Assembly: GCF_023898865.1 (NCBI RefSeq)
Contig: NZ_JAGSOV010000078.1
Span: forward strand, 1 to 64,000
Origin: Pseudonocardia humida
GTDB lineage: Bacteria > Actinomycetota > Actinomycetes > Mycobacteriales > Pseudonocardiaceae
Direction of reading: 5' to 3'
DNA: 64,000 nt
Part shown: positions 44,667-53,821 of the stretch, in pieces
Layout: each line of letters starts with the position of its first letter
Numbering within the stretch: position 1 is the stretch's first letter
Notes under the pieces: generated by a model
Database searches by the model: none
What the model was told of the DNA's origin: nothing
Seen by the model: only the letters and a program-made list of their open reading frames with translations
Translations under genes and position numbers: made by a program

Positions 44667-45505
44667 ACGCGATCAAGTCCGAGGTCCGCAAGACGTTCAC
44701 CACCAAGATGTGGTGGGCGCTGCTGATCCCGATCACCCTCATCTCGATGCTCGCCAACGCCTTCGGCGGGCTGTTCGAGAACGTCGTCGACGTCGGGGAC
44801 ATCCCTGTCGCGCTGCCATCGCTGCTGCCGATCTCGCTGTCGCTGACCCTCAACCAGCTCGTCGTGTTCGCCGCGGTGGCCGGCACGATCGCGGCGGCGG
44901 GCGAGTTCCGCCACCGCACGATCACCACCACCTACCTGGTGAACAGCGGCCGCGGCGCGGTGCTGACGGCCAAGCTGCTGATTGCCGCGGCCCTCGGCGC
45001 CCTGTACGGCCTGGTCGCGTCGGCGGCCGGGTCCATGGTGGGGCTGCTCGCCCAGGAGGCCAAGCCGGACGCGGCCGACCTGCTCGTCACGATCCTGGTG
45101 GGCGTGGTCGTGTTCGCGCTCTGGGGCGTGGTCGGCGCCGGCGTCGGGCTGGCCGTCGGCAACCAGGTCGGCGCCCTGCTGGTGGTGCTCATCTACCTGC
45201 TGGTCGGCGAGCAGATCATCAGCGTCGCCCTGCTCAACGCCGACAGCGTGGCGGTGAACGAGCTGTCGGGCTACCTGCCGGGCAACGCGGGCGACGTCGC
45301 CGTCGTCACCGAGCCCGCCCGCGGCTTCGCCGAGCTCATCCCGTCCGAGGTGGCGGGCGAGAACGCCGGCAACCAGCTGGTGGAGGCGCTCACCGGGGTG
45401 ACCAACCCGCCGTCGTCGGTCGTCTCCCTGCTGATCCTCTCGGTGTGGACGGCGGTGGCCGTCGGCCTGGCCGCGTTCTTCAGCGGCCGCCGCGACATCA
45501 CCTGA
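44663..45505 (+). CDS. ABC-2 type permease
   Basis: The 280-residue membrane protein has about six helices, starting MNAIKSEVRKTFTTKMWWALLIPITLISMLANAFGG and including LVVFAAVAGTIAAAGEFRHRTITTTYL and SSVVSLLILSVWTAVAVGLAAFFSG. It is the partner of the preceding ATPase. The EFRHRTITTT motif is typical of the family. The gene ends 56 bp before the fused ABC exporter. Confidence 0.9.
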   Translation: MNAIKSEVRKTFTTKMWWALLIPITLISMLANAFGGLFENVVDVGDIPVALPSLLPISLSLTLNQLVVFAAVAGTIAAAGEFRHRTITTTYLVNSGRGAVLTAKLLIAAALGALYGLVASAAGSMVGLLAQEAKPDAADLLVTILVGVVVFALWGVVGAGVGLAVGNQVGALLVVLIYLLVGEQIISVALLNADSVAVNELSGYLPGNAGDVAVVTEPARGFAELIPSEVAGENAGNQLVEALTGVTNPPSSVVSLLILSVWTAVAVGLAAFFSGRRDIT

Positions 45506-45561
45506 GCCGCGCCTCCGGCTGCTCGACGAGCGCTGTCGGGAGCGGGGCTTAACGTAGGAGG

Positions 45562-48500
45562 GTGCCCCCCGCCCCCACCACCGGCTGGATCCGCCGGCTC
45601 ACCCGCGCGTGCCTGGTCCACCGCCGCGTCGCCATCGGCGCCCTGCTCGCCTCGGCGATCGGGGTCGGCATGGAGGCGGCGGTCCCGCTGCTGGTCCGGG
45701 TGGCCGTGGACGACGCCGTGGCCGGTTCCACCGCGGTCCTGGCGCCCGTGGTGCTGGCCGTGGTCGGGCTGGCGCTGTTCCGGTTCGGCACCTCGTTCCT
45801 GCGCCGCTACCTGGCCGGGCGGCTCTCCCTCGACGTCCAGCACGACCTGCGCCGCCAGGTGTTCGCCTCGGTCCAGCGCCTCGACGGGCGCCGCCAGGAC
45901 GCGCTGCGCACCGGCCAGGTCGTCTCCCGGGCCATCACCGACCTGCAGCTCACCCAGTCGATCCTGGCGATGGTGCCGTTCACGCTGGGGATGTGCGTCC
46001 TGGTCGTCACCTCGGTCGCCGCCATGCTCTGGCTCTCCCCGCTGCTCACGGTGATCGCGCTGGTACTGGTGCCGCTGGCGGTGTGGATCACCATGCGCAC
46101 CCGCAAGGCCCTGTTCCCGGCCACCTGGTCGGCCCAGCAGCGCGCCGCCGACATCGCCCAGCAGGTCGAGGAGACCGTCACCGGCGTGCGGGTGGTCAAG
46201 GGCTTCGGCCAGGAGGCCCGCGAGGTCGCCGCACTGGAGACGGGGGCGACGCGGCTGTTCGCCGAGCGCATGCGGGCCGCCCGGATGACCGCCCGGCTCA
46301 CCCCGACCCTGCAGGCCCTGCCCACCCTCGGCCAGGTCGGGGTGATCGGCCTCGGCGGCTGGATGGCGCTCGACGGCTCGATCACCATCGGCACGTTCGT
46401 GGCCTTCACCACCTACGTCGCCCAGCTCGTCGGGCCGGCCCGGATGGTCGGCGGGCTGGTGGTCGCCGCCCAGCTGGCGCGGGCCGGGGTCGAGCGCGTC
46501 TACGACGTGATCGACGCCCGCCCCGACGTCGTCGACCCGGCGACGCCGGAGGCCCTGCCCGAGGGGCCCCTCTCGATCGAGCTCGTGGACGTCCACTTCG
46601 GCTACACCCGCGACGACCCCGTCCTCGACGGCGTCAGCCTCCGGGTCGCCGCGGGCGAGACCGTCGCGCTGGTGGGGCCGCCCGGCTCGGGCAAGTCCAC
46701 CGTCGCCCAGCTGCTGCCGCGGTTCTACGACCCGCAGGCCGGGCAGCTGCGCCTGGGCGGCGTGCCGCTGCCCGCGCTGCGCCTGGCCGACCTGCGCCAC
46801 GAGCTGGGGGTGGTGTTCGAGGAGGCGTTCCTGTTCTCCGACACCATCCGGGCCAACATCGCCTACGGCCGCCCCGACGCCACCGAGGAGGAGATCGAGG
46901 CCGCGGCGCGCGCCGCGCAGGTGCACGCGTTCGTCGACGGGCTGCCCGACGGCTACGACACGATGGTCGGCGAGCGCGGGCTCACCCTGTCCGGCGGGCA
47001 GCGCCAACGGATCGCGCTGGCCAGGGCCGTGCTCACCGACCCCAGGGTGCTGGTGCTCGACGACGCCACCTCGGCCGTCGACACGACCACCGAGGCCGCC
47101 ATCCACGACACCCTGCGCGAGCTGACCGCCGGGCGCACCGCGCTGATCGTCGCGCACCGGCGCTCCACGCTCTCCCTGGCCGACCGCATCGCGGTGCTCG
47201 ACGCCGGCCGCGTCGTCGACATCGGCACCGAGGCCGAGCTGACCGAGCGGTGCCCGCTGTTCCGCGCGCTCATGGTGCCCGGCGCCGACGCCCCCACCGC
47301 CGAGCACGCCACCGGCGGCCCCGGCGGCGTCACCGCCGAGCTCTGGCCCGACCCCGCCTCGGTGCTGGTCACCACCACACCGGCCGCCGCCGCGGACCGC
47401 GCGCCCGGCGGCGCACCGGCCGGCCCGACCTCGATGGTCGGCGCCGCCCCGCCCACCCCCGAGCTGCTGGCCGCCGTCGACGCGCTGCCCCCGGCCACCG
47501 AGCGGCCCCACCTCGGCGCCGAGGACCCCACCGCCCCCGACCCGGGGTTCCGCCTCGGCCGCCTGCTGCACCCGGTGCGCCGGCTACTGGCGCTGGGCGT
47601 CGGCCTCGTCGCGATCGACGCGCTCACCTCGCTGGCCGTGCCCAGCGTCGCCCGCCTCGCCATCGACGGCGGCATCGACGCCCGCTCCACCGACGTCCTG
47701 CGCACCGCGGTGCTCCTGGGCATCGGCGTGGTGGCCGCGGGCTGGCTGGCGGTGGCCGCCCAGACCGTCATCACCGCGCGGGCCGGGGAGAGCCTGCTCT
47801 ACCTGCTGCGCGTGCGCAGCTACGCTCACCTGCAGCGGCTCGGGCTCGACTACTACGAGCGCGAGCTGTCCGGGCGCATCATGACCCGGATGACCACCGA
47901 CGTCGACGCCCTGTCGACGTTCCTGCAGACCGGCCTCACCCAGGCCGTGGTCAGCCTGCTCACCATCTTCGGCGTCGCGGTCGCCCTGCTGGTCACCGAC
48001 CTCGAACTGGCCCTGGTCGCGCTGGCCGTGCTGCCGGTGCTGGTCGCGGCCACCCTGCTGTTCCGCAAGCTGTCCTCGGCGGCCTACAACGAGGCCCGCG
48101 AGCGGGTGAGCGCCGTCAACGCCGACATGCAGGAGAACGTCACCGGGGTGCGCATCGCCCAGGCCTACGTCCGCGAGGAGCGCAGCGCCACCGTCTTCAG
48201 CGAGCGCAGCGACGCCTACCGGCGCAGCCGGCTGCGCGCCCAGACCTACATCGCCACCTACTTCCCCGGCGTCGCCCTGCTGTCCGACCTCGCCCAGGCG
48301 GCGGTGCTGGGGGTCGGGGCGGCCCAGGTGGCGCGCGGCGATCTCACCCCCGGCGTGCTCACCGCGTTCCTGCTCTACCTCGGCCTGTTCTTCAGCCCCG
48401 TCCAGCAGCTGTCCCAGGTGTTCGACGGCTACCAGCAGGCCCGCGTCGGCCTCACCCGCATCTCCGCGCTCCTGCGCACCCCCACCTCGGTGCCCCCGGA

Positions 48501-49287
48501 ACCCCGCGGCGAGCCCGCCGTCGTCCCCGAGCGGCTGCGCGGCGAGGTCGAGCTGCGCGGCGTCGGGTTCGCCTACACCACCGCCGACGGCGACCCCGCC
48601 CCCGCGCTGCGCGCCGTCGACCTGCACGTCGCCCCCGGCGAGACCATCGCCCTCGTCGGGGCCACCGGCGCGGGCAAGTCCACCCTGGTCAAGCTGCTCG
48701 CCCGGTTCTACGACGTCGGCTCCGGCGAACTGCTCATCGACGGCGTCGACGTCCGCCGCTACCCCCTCGCCGACTACCGCCGCCGCCTCGGGATCGTCCC
48801 CCAGGAGCCCCACCTGTTCGCCGGCGACGTCGCCGAGAACATCGCCTACGCCCGCCCCACCGCCACCCCCGCCGAGGTCGAGGCCGCCGCCCGCGCCGTC
48901 GGCGCCCTCGACCTCGTCCGCACCCTCCCCGGCGGCTTCCGGCACCCCGTCGGGGAGCGGGGCCAGGGCCTCTCCGCCGGCCAGCGCCAACTGGTGGCAC
49001 TGGCCCGCGCCGAGCTCGCCGACCCCGACGTCCTGCTGTTCGACGAGGCCACCGCCGCCCTCGACCCCGCCACCGAAGCCGCCGTCCTCGCCGCGGGCGA
49101 CCGCGTGACGTCCAAGCGCACGGCGTTCGTCGTGGCGCACCGGCTGGGCACGGCGGCCCGCGCCGACCGGATCGTCGTGCTGGACGGGGGGAGGATCGTC
49201 GAGCAGGGGACGCACGCCGAACTGCTGGCGGCCGGGGGGCACTACGCGGCGTTCTGGCGGGCGGGGGAGTTGGAGCCTGCTGCGTGA
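45562..49287 (+). CDS. ABC exporter with two fused half-transporters
   Basis: The 1241-residue protein has TMD1-NBD1-TMD2-NBD2 in one chain. NBD1 (about 330-570) has Walker A GPPGSGKST, signature LSGGQRQR and the altered Walker B LVLDDATSAVD, where Asp replaces the catalytic Glu. NBD2 (about 1000-1235) has GATGAGKST, signature LSAGQRQL and a normal LLFDEATAALD. One ATP site is therefore expected to be degenerate and the other active, as in heterodimeric BmrCD/TM287-288 exporters. Lipids or drugs are possible substrates. GTG 45562 follows TAGGAGG. A 13-bp stem hairpin lies 255 bp after the stop. Confidence 0.94.
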   Translation: MPPAPTTGWIRRLTRACLVHRRVAIGALLASAIGVGMEAAVPLLVRVAVDDAVAGSTAVLAPVVLAVVGLALFRFGTSFLRRYLAGRLSLDVQHDLRRQVFASVQRLDGRRQDALRTGQVVSRAITDLQLTQSILAMVPFTLGMCVLVVTSVAAMLWLSPLLTVIALVLVPLAVWITMRTRKALFPATWSAQQRAADIAQQVEETVTGVRVVKGFGQEAREVAALETGATRLFAERMRAARMTARLTPTLQALPTLGQVGVIGLGGWMALDGSITIGTFVAFTTYVAQLVGPARMVGGLVVAAQLARAGVERVYDVIDARPDVVDPATPEALPEGPLSIELVDVHFGYTRDDPVLDGVSLRVAAGETVALVGPPGSGKSTVAQLLPRFYDPQAGQLRLGGVPLPALRLADLRHELGVVFEEAFLFSDTIRANIAYGRPDATEEEIEAAARAAQVHAFVDGLPDGYDTMVGERGLTLSGGQRQRIALARAVLTDPRVLVLDDATSAVDTTTEAAIHDTLRELTAGRTALIVAHRRSTLSLADRIAVLDAGRVVDIGTEAELTERCPLFRALMVPGADAPTAEHATGGPGGVTAELWPDPASVLVTTTPAAAADRAPGGAPAGPTSMVGAAPPTPELLAAVDALPPATERPHLGAEDPTAPDPGFRLGRLLHPVRRLLALGVGLVAIDALTSLAVPSVARLAIDGGIDARSTDVLRTAVLLGIGVVAAGWLAVAAQTVITARAGESLLYLLRVRSYAHLQRLGLDYYERELSGRIMTRMTTDVDALSTFLQTGLTQAVVSLLTIFGVAVALLVTDLELALVALAVLPVLVAATLLFRKLSSAAYNEARERVSAVNADMQENVTGVRIAQAYVREERSATVFSERSDAYRRSRLRAQTYIATYFPGVALLSDLAQAAVLGVGAAQVARGDLTPGVLTAFLLYLGLFFSPVQQLSQVFDGYQQARVGLTRISALLRTPTSVPPEPRGEPAVVPERLRGEVELRGVGFAYTTADGDPAPALRAVDLHVAPGETIALVGATGAGKSTLVKLLARFYDVGSGELLIDGVDVRRYPLADYRRRLGIVPQEPHLFAGDVAENIAYARPTATPAEVEAAARAVGALDLVRTLPGGFRHPVGERGQGLSAGQRQLVALARAELADPDVLLFDEATAALDPATEAAVLAAGDRVTSKRTAFVVAHRLGTAARADRIVVLDGGRIVEQGTHAELLAAGGHYAAFWRAGELEPAA

Positions 49288-49304
49288 TGGCGGCGGTGCG
49301 GTTC

Positions 49305-49375
49305 GGCGTCGAGATCGACGTGGTCGGGCTGGGCGGCGCCGGGGAGCCCGATGAGGTCGATCTCGCGCGAGTGGA
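49305..49375. repeat. Intergenic repeat with inverted arms, copy 2 of 2
   Basis: It matches 1391-1476: GCGTCGAGATCGACGTGGTC at the left, CCCGATGAGGTCGATCTCG in the middle and TGGATCACC at the right. The arms CGAGATCGAC and GTCGATCTCG are again separated by about 35 bp. The copy lies 18 bp after the ABC exporter stop. Confidence 0.65.
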
Positions 49376-49541
49376 TCACCTGGATGTCGGGGGGCTGGGC
49401 GAGTTCGGGGGACATTCGCCGCTCCGGTGCGGCTCATGTCCCTCAACTCATGATCATCGGCTGGCCCGGGGAGCCCTCCGACCGCTCCCGACCGTGTCGA
49501 TCTCCCGCGGTGGTCCCCTCGGCCACGTCGCAGGGTCTGTG

Positions 49542-49577
49542 TGGTCTTCGCAGGTGCGGTAGCCCCTGCGAAGACCA
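49542..49577. terminator. Hairpin with 13-bp perfect arms
   Basis: TGGTCTTCGCAGG (49542-49554) pairs perfectly with CCTGCGAAGACCA (49565-49577) across a 10-base loop. It lies in the long gap after the ABC exporter and may be a terminator or a repeat; a partial third copy (CTGCGAAGAC) follows at 49586. The surrounding gap (49288-49880) holds no gene apart from a possible short leader frame, and its segment 49620-49720 resembles parts of the composite repeat. Confidence 0.6.
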
Positions 49578-49882
49578 TGGCGGCTCTGCGAAGACGGCCC
49601 GACTCCCGCCTCGGGACCGCTCTGGGCCCGGTCGAGGGCCGGGCGGACCCCTGCTCGATCTGAGGTCGCACGCCCCGCAGCCGCCGGAGGCGCCCGACCC
49701 GGCTCGGCCTCCCCGGCCGAGTGATCTTCCGGGGTGCGCCGACGCGCGGCCTCGCGTCCGGTGGCACTGTGGGTCCGTCCTACGCCGGGGTTACCCGCTG
49801 GAGAGGTGATGCTTGCCGAACCGCTGCATTACCGCGGCGTTCCTGCCCGGAAGCGGGCAGGAAACTTGGCTTCGTCGCCGAC

Positions 49883-50170
49883 GTGGCGCATGATCTCGCT
49901 GTGCCCACCGGTCCGTACGACGATCTCGTCGCACACCTGGTGCGCAGCACGCCGCTGAGCCCGGGCGAGGCGGCACGGGTCGTGGCCGAGGTGATGGGCT
50001 ACTTCGCCGAGGCGGTCCCGGACTTCGTCCGGCGCCGGCACGGCGAGCTGAAGCGCCGCGGCCTGCGCAACGAGCAGATCTTCGAGCTGCTGAGCGCGGA
50101 GCTGGCGGGGCGGAGGTTCCGGGCGCCGGAGCTGTCCGCCCGCCAGATCCGCCGGATGATCTACGGCTGA
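49883..50170 (+). CDS. Small helical protein upstream of glmS
   Basis: The frame encodes about 95 residues with YDDLVAHLVRSTPLSPGEAARVVAEVMGYFAE, FVRRRHGELKRRGLRNEQIF and a terminal LSARQIRRMIYG. It looks like a compact helical protein with a helix-turn-helix-like end, but I cannot name the family. The start is uncertain: GTG 49883 and GTG 49901 are both possible and neither has a good ribosome-binding site. It ends 11 bp before glmS, so the two are probably cotranscribed. Confidence 0.6.
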   Translation: MAHDLAVPTGPYDDLVAHLVRSTPLSPGEAARVVAEVMGYFAEAVPDFVRRRHGELKRRGLRNEQIFELLSAELAGRRFRAPELSARQIRRMIYG

Positions 50171-50181
50171 GAGGGACCGGT

Positions 50182-52008
50182 ATGTGCGGAATCGTCGGAT
50201 ACGTGGGTGCGCAGGACGCCGCCCCGATCCTCATCGAGGGTCTCGGCCGGCTGGAGTACCGCGGCTACGACTCGGCGGGCATGGCGCTGGCCGGCAAGAG
50301 CGGGCTGAAGGTGCGCAAGGTGAGCGGCCGGGTGGCCGACCTGGCGGCCGACCTGCCGGCGCGGTTCAAGGGTGCGCCCGGCATCGGGCACACCCGGTGG
50401 GCGACGCACGGCGAGCCGACCCAGGAGAACGCCCACCCCCACACCGACACGGCCGGGCGGGTCGCGGTGGTGCACAACGGCATCATCGAGAACGCCGACG
50501 AGCTGCGCGCCAAGCTCGTCGCCGACGGCGTCGAGTTCGCCTCGCAGACCGACACCGAGATCGTCGCGCACCTCATCGCGGCCGCCTTCGCCGCGGGCGC
50601 GTCCGACCTGGAGCAGGCGGTGCGGCAGGCGCTGCGCCAGTGCGTGGGCGCCTACGGGCTGGCCGTGCTGGACGCGGAGAACCCCGACCGCATCGTCGTC
50701 GCCCGCAACGGCAGCCCCGTGCTGCTGGGGATCGGCGAGAAGGAGATGTTCGTCGCCTCGGACGTCGCGGCGCTGATCGGGCACACCCGCCAGGTCGTCT
50801 ACCTCGACGACGGCGAGCTGGCCAGCGTCACCGCCACCGGCTACCGCACCTTCACCCTGGACGCGCGGACCACGGCCAAGAGCCCGTCCACGATCGACTG
50901 GGACGTGGTCGGCGCCGAGATCGGCGACAACGCGCACTTCCTGATCAAGGAGATCAACGAGCAGCCGCGGACCATCGCCCGGGCGCTGAGCGGGCGCATC
51001 GACGAGCGGTTCTCCACCGCGCACCTCGGCGGGCTCAACATGACCGTGCGGGAGGCCCGCGAGATCAAGCGGGTGACGATCCTGGGCTGCGGCACCGCCT
51101 GCTACGCCGGGGAGCTGGGCGCCCAGCTCATCGAGGACCTGGCCCGGGTGCCGGCCACGGCCGAGCCGGCGTCGGAGTTCCGCTACCGCAACCCCGTGGT
51201 CGACCCGAACACCCTGTACGTGGCGGTCAGCCAGTCCGGGGAGACCATCGACACCCTGGCCGCCGTGCAGGAGCTGCAGCGCAAGGGCGGGCGGGTGATC
51301 GGCATCGTCAACGTCGTCGGCTCGACCATCGCCCGGCAGGTCGACGGTGGCATCTACCTGCACGCCGGGCCGGAGATGTCGGTGGCCGCGACCAAGTCGT
51401 TCACCTCGACGGTGACGGCGTTCGCGCTGCTGGCGCTGCACCTGGGCCGCATCCGAGACCTGGCCCCCGAGCAGGGCAGGCGGATCATCGCGGGGCTGCA
51501 GATGCTGCCCGAGCAGGTCACCGAGATCCTCGCCCAGTCCGACGCGATCGCCGACATCGCCAAGGAGATCGCGCAGAGCAACAGCGTGATGTTCGTCGGC
51601 CGCAGGCGCGGCTGGCCGGTGGCCCGGGAGGGCGCGCAGAAGCTCAAGGAGGTCTCCTACGTGCACGCCGAGGCCTACCCGTCGGCCGAGCTCAAGCACG
51701 GCCCGTTGGCGCTGATCAGCCCGGAGATGCCGACGGTCGCGGTCGTGCCGGACGACGACCTGCTGGACAAGAACACCTCGACGCTGTCGGAGATCAAGGC
51801 GCGCAAGGGGCCGGTCGTGGCCATGGCGCACCGCGAGCTGTCCACCGACATCGCCGACCGGACGCTGGTCGTGCCGAGGAACGAGCCCGAGCTCGACCCG
51901 ATCCTGATGTCGATCCCGCTGCAGCTGCTGGCCTACCACGCCGCCGTGGTGCTCGGCCGCGACGTCGACAAGCCGCGCAACCTGGCCAAGAGCGTCACCG
52001 TCGAGTAG
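50182..52008 (+). CDS. glmS: Glutamine--fructose-6-phosphate aminotransferase
   Basis: The 608-residue enzyme makes glucosamine-6-phosphate, the first committed step toward UDP-GlcNAc and peptidoglycan. MCGIVGYVG carries the catalytic Cys2 of the N-terminal glutaminase domain, with GHTRWATHGEP as the substrate loop. The C-terminal half has two SIS sugar-isomerase domains (GCGTACYAGELGAQLIE, VSQSGETIDT) and ends with the invariant KPRNLAKSVTVE. Length is standard. No ribozyme is expected in actinobacteria and none is visible. Confidence 0.97.
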   Translation: MCGIVGYVGAQDAAPILIEGLGRLEYRGYDSAGMALAGKSGLKVRKVSGRVADLAADLPARFKGAPGIGHTRWATHGEPTQENAHPHTDTAGRVAVVHNGIIENADELRAKLVADGVEFASQTDTEIVAHLIAAAFAAGASDLEQAVRQALRQCVGAYGLAVLDAENPDRIVVARNGSPVLLGIGEKEMFVASDVAALIGHTRQVVYLDDGELASVTATGYRTFTLDARTTAKSPSTIDWDVVGAEIGDNAHFLIKEINEQPRTIARALSGRIDERFSTAHLGGLNMTVREAREIKRVTILGCGTACYAGELGAQLIEDLARVPATAEPASEFRYRNPVVDPNTLYVAVSQSGETIDTLAAVQELQRKGGRVIGIVNVVGSTIARQVDGGIYLHAGPEMSVAATKSFTSTVTAFALLALHLGRIRDLAPEQGRRIIAGLQMLPEQVTEILAQSDAIADIAKEIAQSNSVMFVGRRRGWPVAREGAQKLKEVSYVHAEAYPSAELKHGPLALISPEMPTVAVVPDDDLLDKNTSTLSEIKARKGPVVAMAHRELSTDIADRTLVVPRNEPELDPILMSIPLQLLAYHAAVVLGRDVDKPRNLAKSVTVE

Positions 52009-52014
52009 CCGCCC

Positions 52015-52420
52015 GACCCCCACCGCGCACACCGTTCGGCACCGCGCGCACCTACCCGCCACCGCGCACATGTCCTGACGTGTGCGCGGTGGCCAGACGG
52101 TGCGCGCGGTGCCCCGGGACCCCACCGAACCCGCGGATCTCCCCGGCAACCCCCGTCGACCCCCTGCTCGAGCCGAGGCCCGCCGGAGGCGCTCTCACCC
52201 CGCCTCCGACGAGCTCCTCTCCCGGAGCGGACGCGCGTCGGACGCGCTCTGCTGCGCGCGCCGACGTGGCGGCAGGGGCCTCGGGAGGGGAGTGGCGCTG
52301 CGCGGGGCACGCCGCACACCGTGTGGTGTGCGCGCACAGCATGTGGGGTGTGCGTCGTGGCCGGTGGGTGTGCGCGGTCGAGCGGGCGGGGGAGTCTGCA
52401 CCCGGTGTCGTGAGGGTGCG
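52015..52420. repeat. Large composite intergenic repeat, copy 2
   Basis: The gap after glmS holds no gene. ACCGCGCACA (52061) and TGTGCGCGGT (52081) form a perfect palindrome inside a segment that matches 13365-13440 and, at its right side, window positions 1-40. Farther right, blocks of 30-40 bp match 13050-13085 and 13205-13240 in inverted orientation. A further TGTGCGCGGT-type motif occurs near 52290-52380. Confidence 0.6.
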
Positions 52421-52562
52421 CCCGAATTTTCGCTCGTCCAGCCGACCGGCCCACCTCCCCACTACGGTCGGGGCGCGCGCATCACGGTCGCATAGCGTCC
52501 CTTGCGCCCGTTCGGCCCCGGTGTCAGGCTCGCGTGATCTTTCCATCGTCGGGAGGTCGCAC

Positions 52563-53741
52563 GTGTTCGGATCGGCCAAGAGGCTCGCGGTGCTGCTCGC
52601 CGCGGGGGCGCTGCTCGCCGCGGGGTGCGCCGAGGAGCAGCCCGCACCGGGCGCCCAGGGCGGCGAGGCCGAGACCGGCCCGTTCAAGATCGGCGCCGTG
52701 CTCGACATCACCGGGGCGGGGGCCAGCCTCGGCGTCCCCGAGCGCGACACGCTCACCCTGCTGACCGAGCAGCTCAACGCCCAGGGCGGCATCGACGGCC
52801 GGCAGGTCGAGATGATCATCGAGGACAACGCGTCCACCGAGGACGGCGCGGCCCGCGCGGCCACCAAGCTGATCACCGAGGACCAGGTCGACATCCTGCT
52901 CGGGGCCAGCCGCACCGGGCCCAGCCTGGCGATGCGCCCGATCGCCGAGTCCACCCCGATCCCGATGATCTCCCTCGCGGCGAACGCGGCCATCGTCAAC
53001 GGTTCGCAGTGGGTGTTCAAGACCGCGCAGAACGACTCGGTCGTGATCGAGAACATCGTCAGGGACGCGGCGTCGAAGGGCTACCGGACGCTGGCGCTGG
53101 CCCGGGACGCCTCGGGCTTCGGCGAGGGCGTGCGCGAGCTGTTCGACGAGATCGGCGGCCCGCAGGGGGTCAGCGTGGTGGCCGTGGAGAGCTTCGCCCC
53201 GGACGCCACCGACTTCACCGCGCAGATGGTCAACGTCCGCAACGCCAACGCCGACGCGGTCGTCATCTGGGGCATCCCGCCGGCCGCCGGGCTGGCCCAG
53301 AAGGCCTACGTGCAGCTCGGGGTGGGCAAGCCCGTCTACCAGAGCCACGGAATCGGCAACCAGGTCTTCCTGGACACCGCGGCCGAGGCCGCCGACGGGC
53401 TGGTCGCCCCGCTGGGCCGGCTCGTGGTGGCCGACCAGCTGCCGGAGGACGACCCGCAGAAGAAGGTCATCACCGACTTCGTCGCCGCCTACCGGGCCGA
53501 GTACGACGCGGCGCCCTCGACGTTCGCCGGGCACGCCTACGACGGGTTCCAGCTCGCCGTCGACGCCCTGCGCAACGCCGGCACCGAGCCCGACGCCATC
53601 CGCCAGCACCTGGAGGGCGTCGACGACTTCGTCGGGGTCTCCGGCACGTTCACCATGAGCCCGGACGACCACAGCGGCCTCACCGCCGACGACCTGGTGC
53701 TGGTGACGGTGGCGAACAAGCAGTTCCAGCTCGTGCAGTGA
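52563..53741 (+). CDS. livJ: Branched-chain amino acid type ABC transporter binding lipoprotein
   Basis: The 392-residue protein has a signal peptide with lipobox LLAAGC and the periplasmic binding-protein type 1 fold (FKIGAVLDITGAGASLGVPERD, LTEQLNAQGGIDGRQVEMIIEDNAS, and later VYQSHGIGNQVFLD). Members bind branched-chain amino acids, amides or aromatic acids, so the exact ligand is open. It is the first gene of a four-gene liv-type operon and starts at GTG 52563. The leader repeat separates it from livH. Confidence 0.92.
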   Translation: MFGSAKRLAVLLAAGALLAAGCAEEQPAPGAQGGEAETGPFKIGAVLDITGAGASLGVPERDTLTLLTEQLNAQGGIDGRQVEMIIEDNASTEDGAARAATKLITEDQVDILLGASRTGPSLAMRPIAESTPIPMISLAANAAIVNGSQWVFKTAQNDSVVIENIVRDAASKGYRTLALARDASGFGEGVRELFDEIGGPQGVSVVAVESFAPDATDFTAQMVNVRNANADAVVIWGIPPAAGLAQKAYVQLGVGKPVYQSHGIGNQVFLDTAAEAADGLVAPLGRLVVADQLPEDDPQKKVITDFVAAYRAEYDAAPSTFAGHAYDGFQLAVDALRNAGTEPDAIRQHLEGVDDFVGVSGTFTMSPDDHSGLTADDLVLVTVANKQFQLVQ

Positions 53742-53751
53742 CCTGTGCATG

Positions 53752-53821
53752 AGCGAGCTTGCGAGCGGATCATGACACCGCGCTTCCGCGAAGCGCCGAG
53801 CTCGCGCAGCGAGGGAGTGCG
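53752..53821 (+). repeat. Leader repeat before livH, copy 3 of 3
   Basis: It reads ATGAGCGAGCTTGCGAGCGG, then ATCATGACACCGCGC, a variable centre, then AGCTCGCGCAGCGAGGGAG up to the start codon. Outer blocks are the same as in the copies before hydA and the Nramp-related gene. It fills the whole space between the livJ stop and the livH start. Confidence 0.7.

Noticed and set aside
45609..49562. 1317-codon frame overlapping the fused ABC exporter
   Set aside because: It is an out-of-frame reading rich in Arg/Pro; the ABC motifs are all in the other frame.
49839..49864. tRNA-Sec or other structured RNA before glmS
   Set aside because: Only a simple hairpin is present; no T-loop GGTTCGA, anticodon arm or CCA end could be placed.
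53759..53821. Translated leader as N-terminus of LivH
   Set aside because: It is the repeated leader sequence found before two unrelated genes, so it is not part of the protein.
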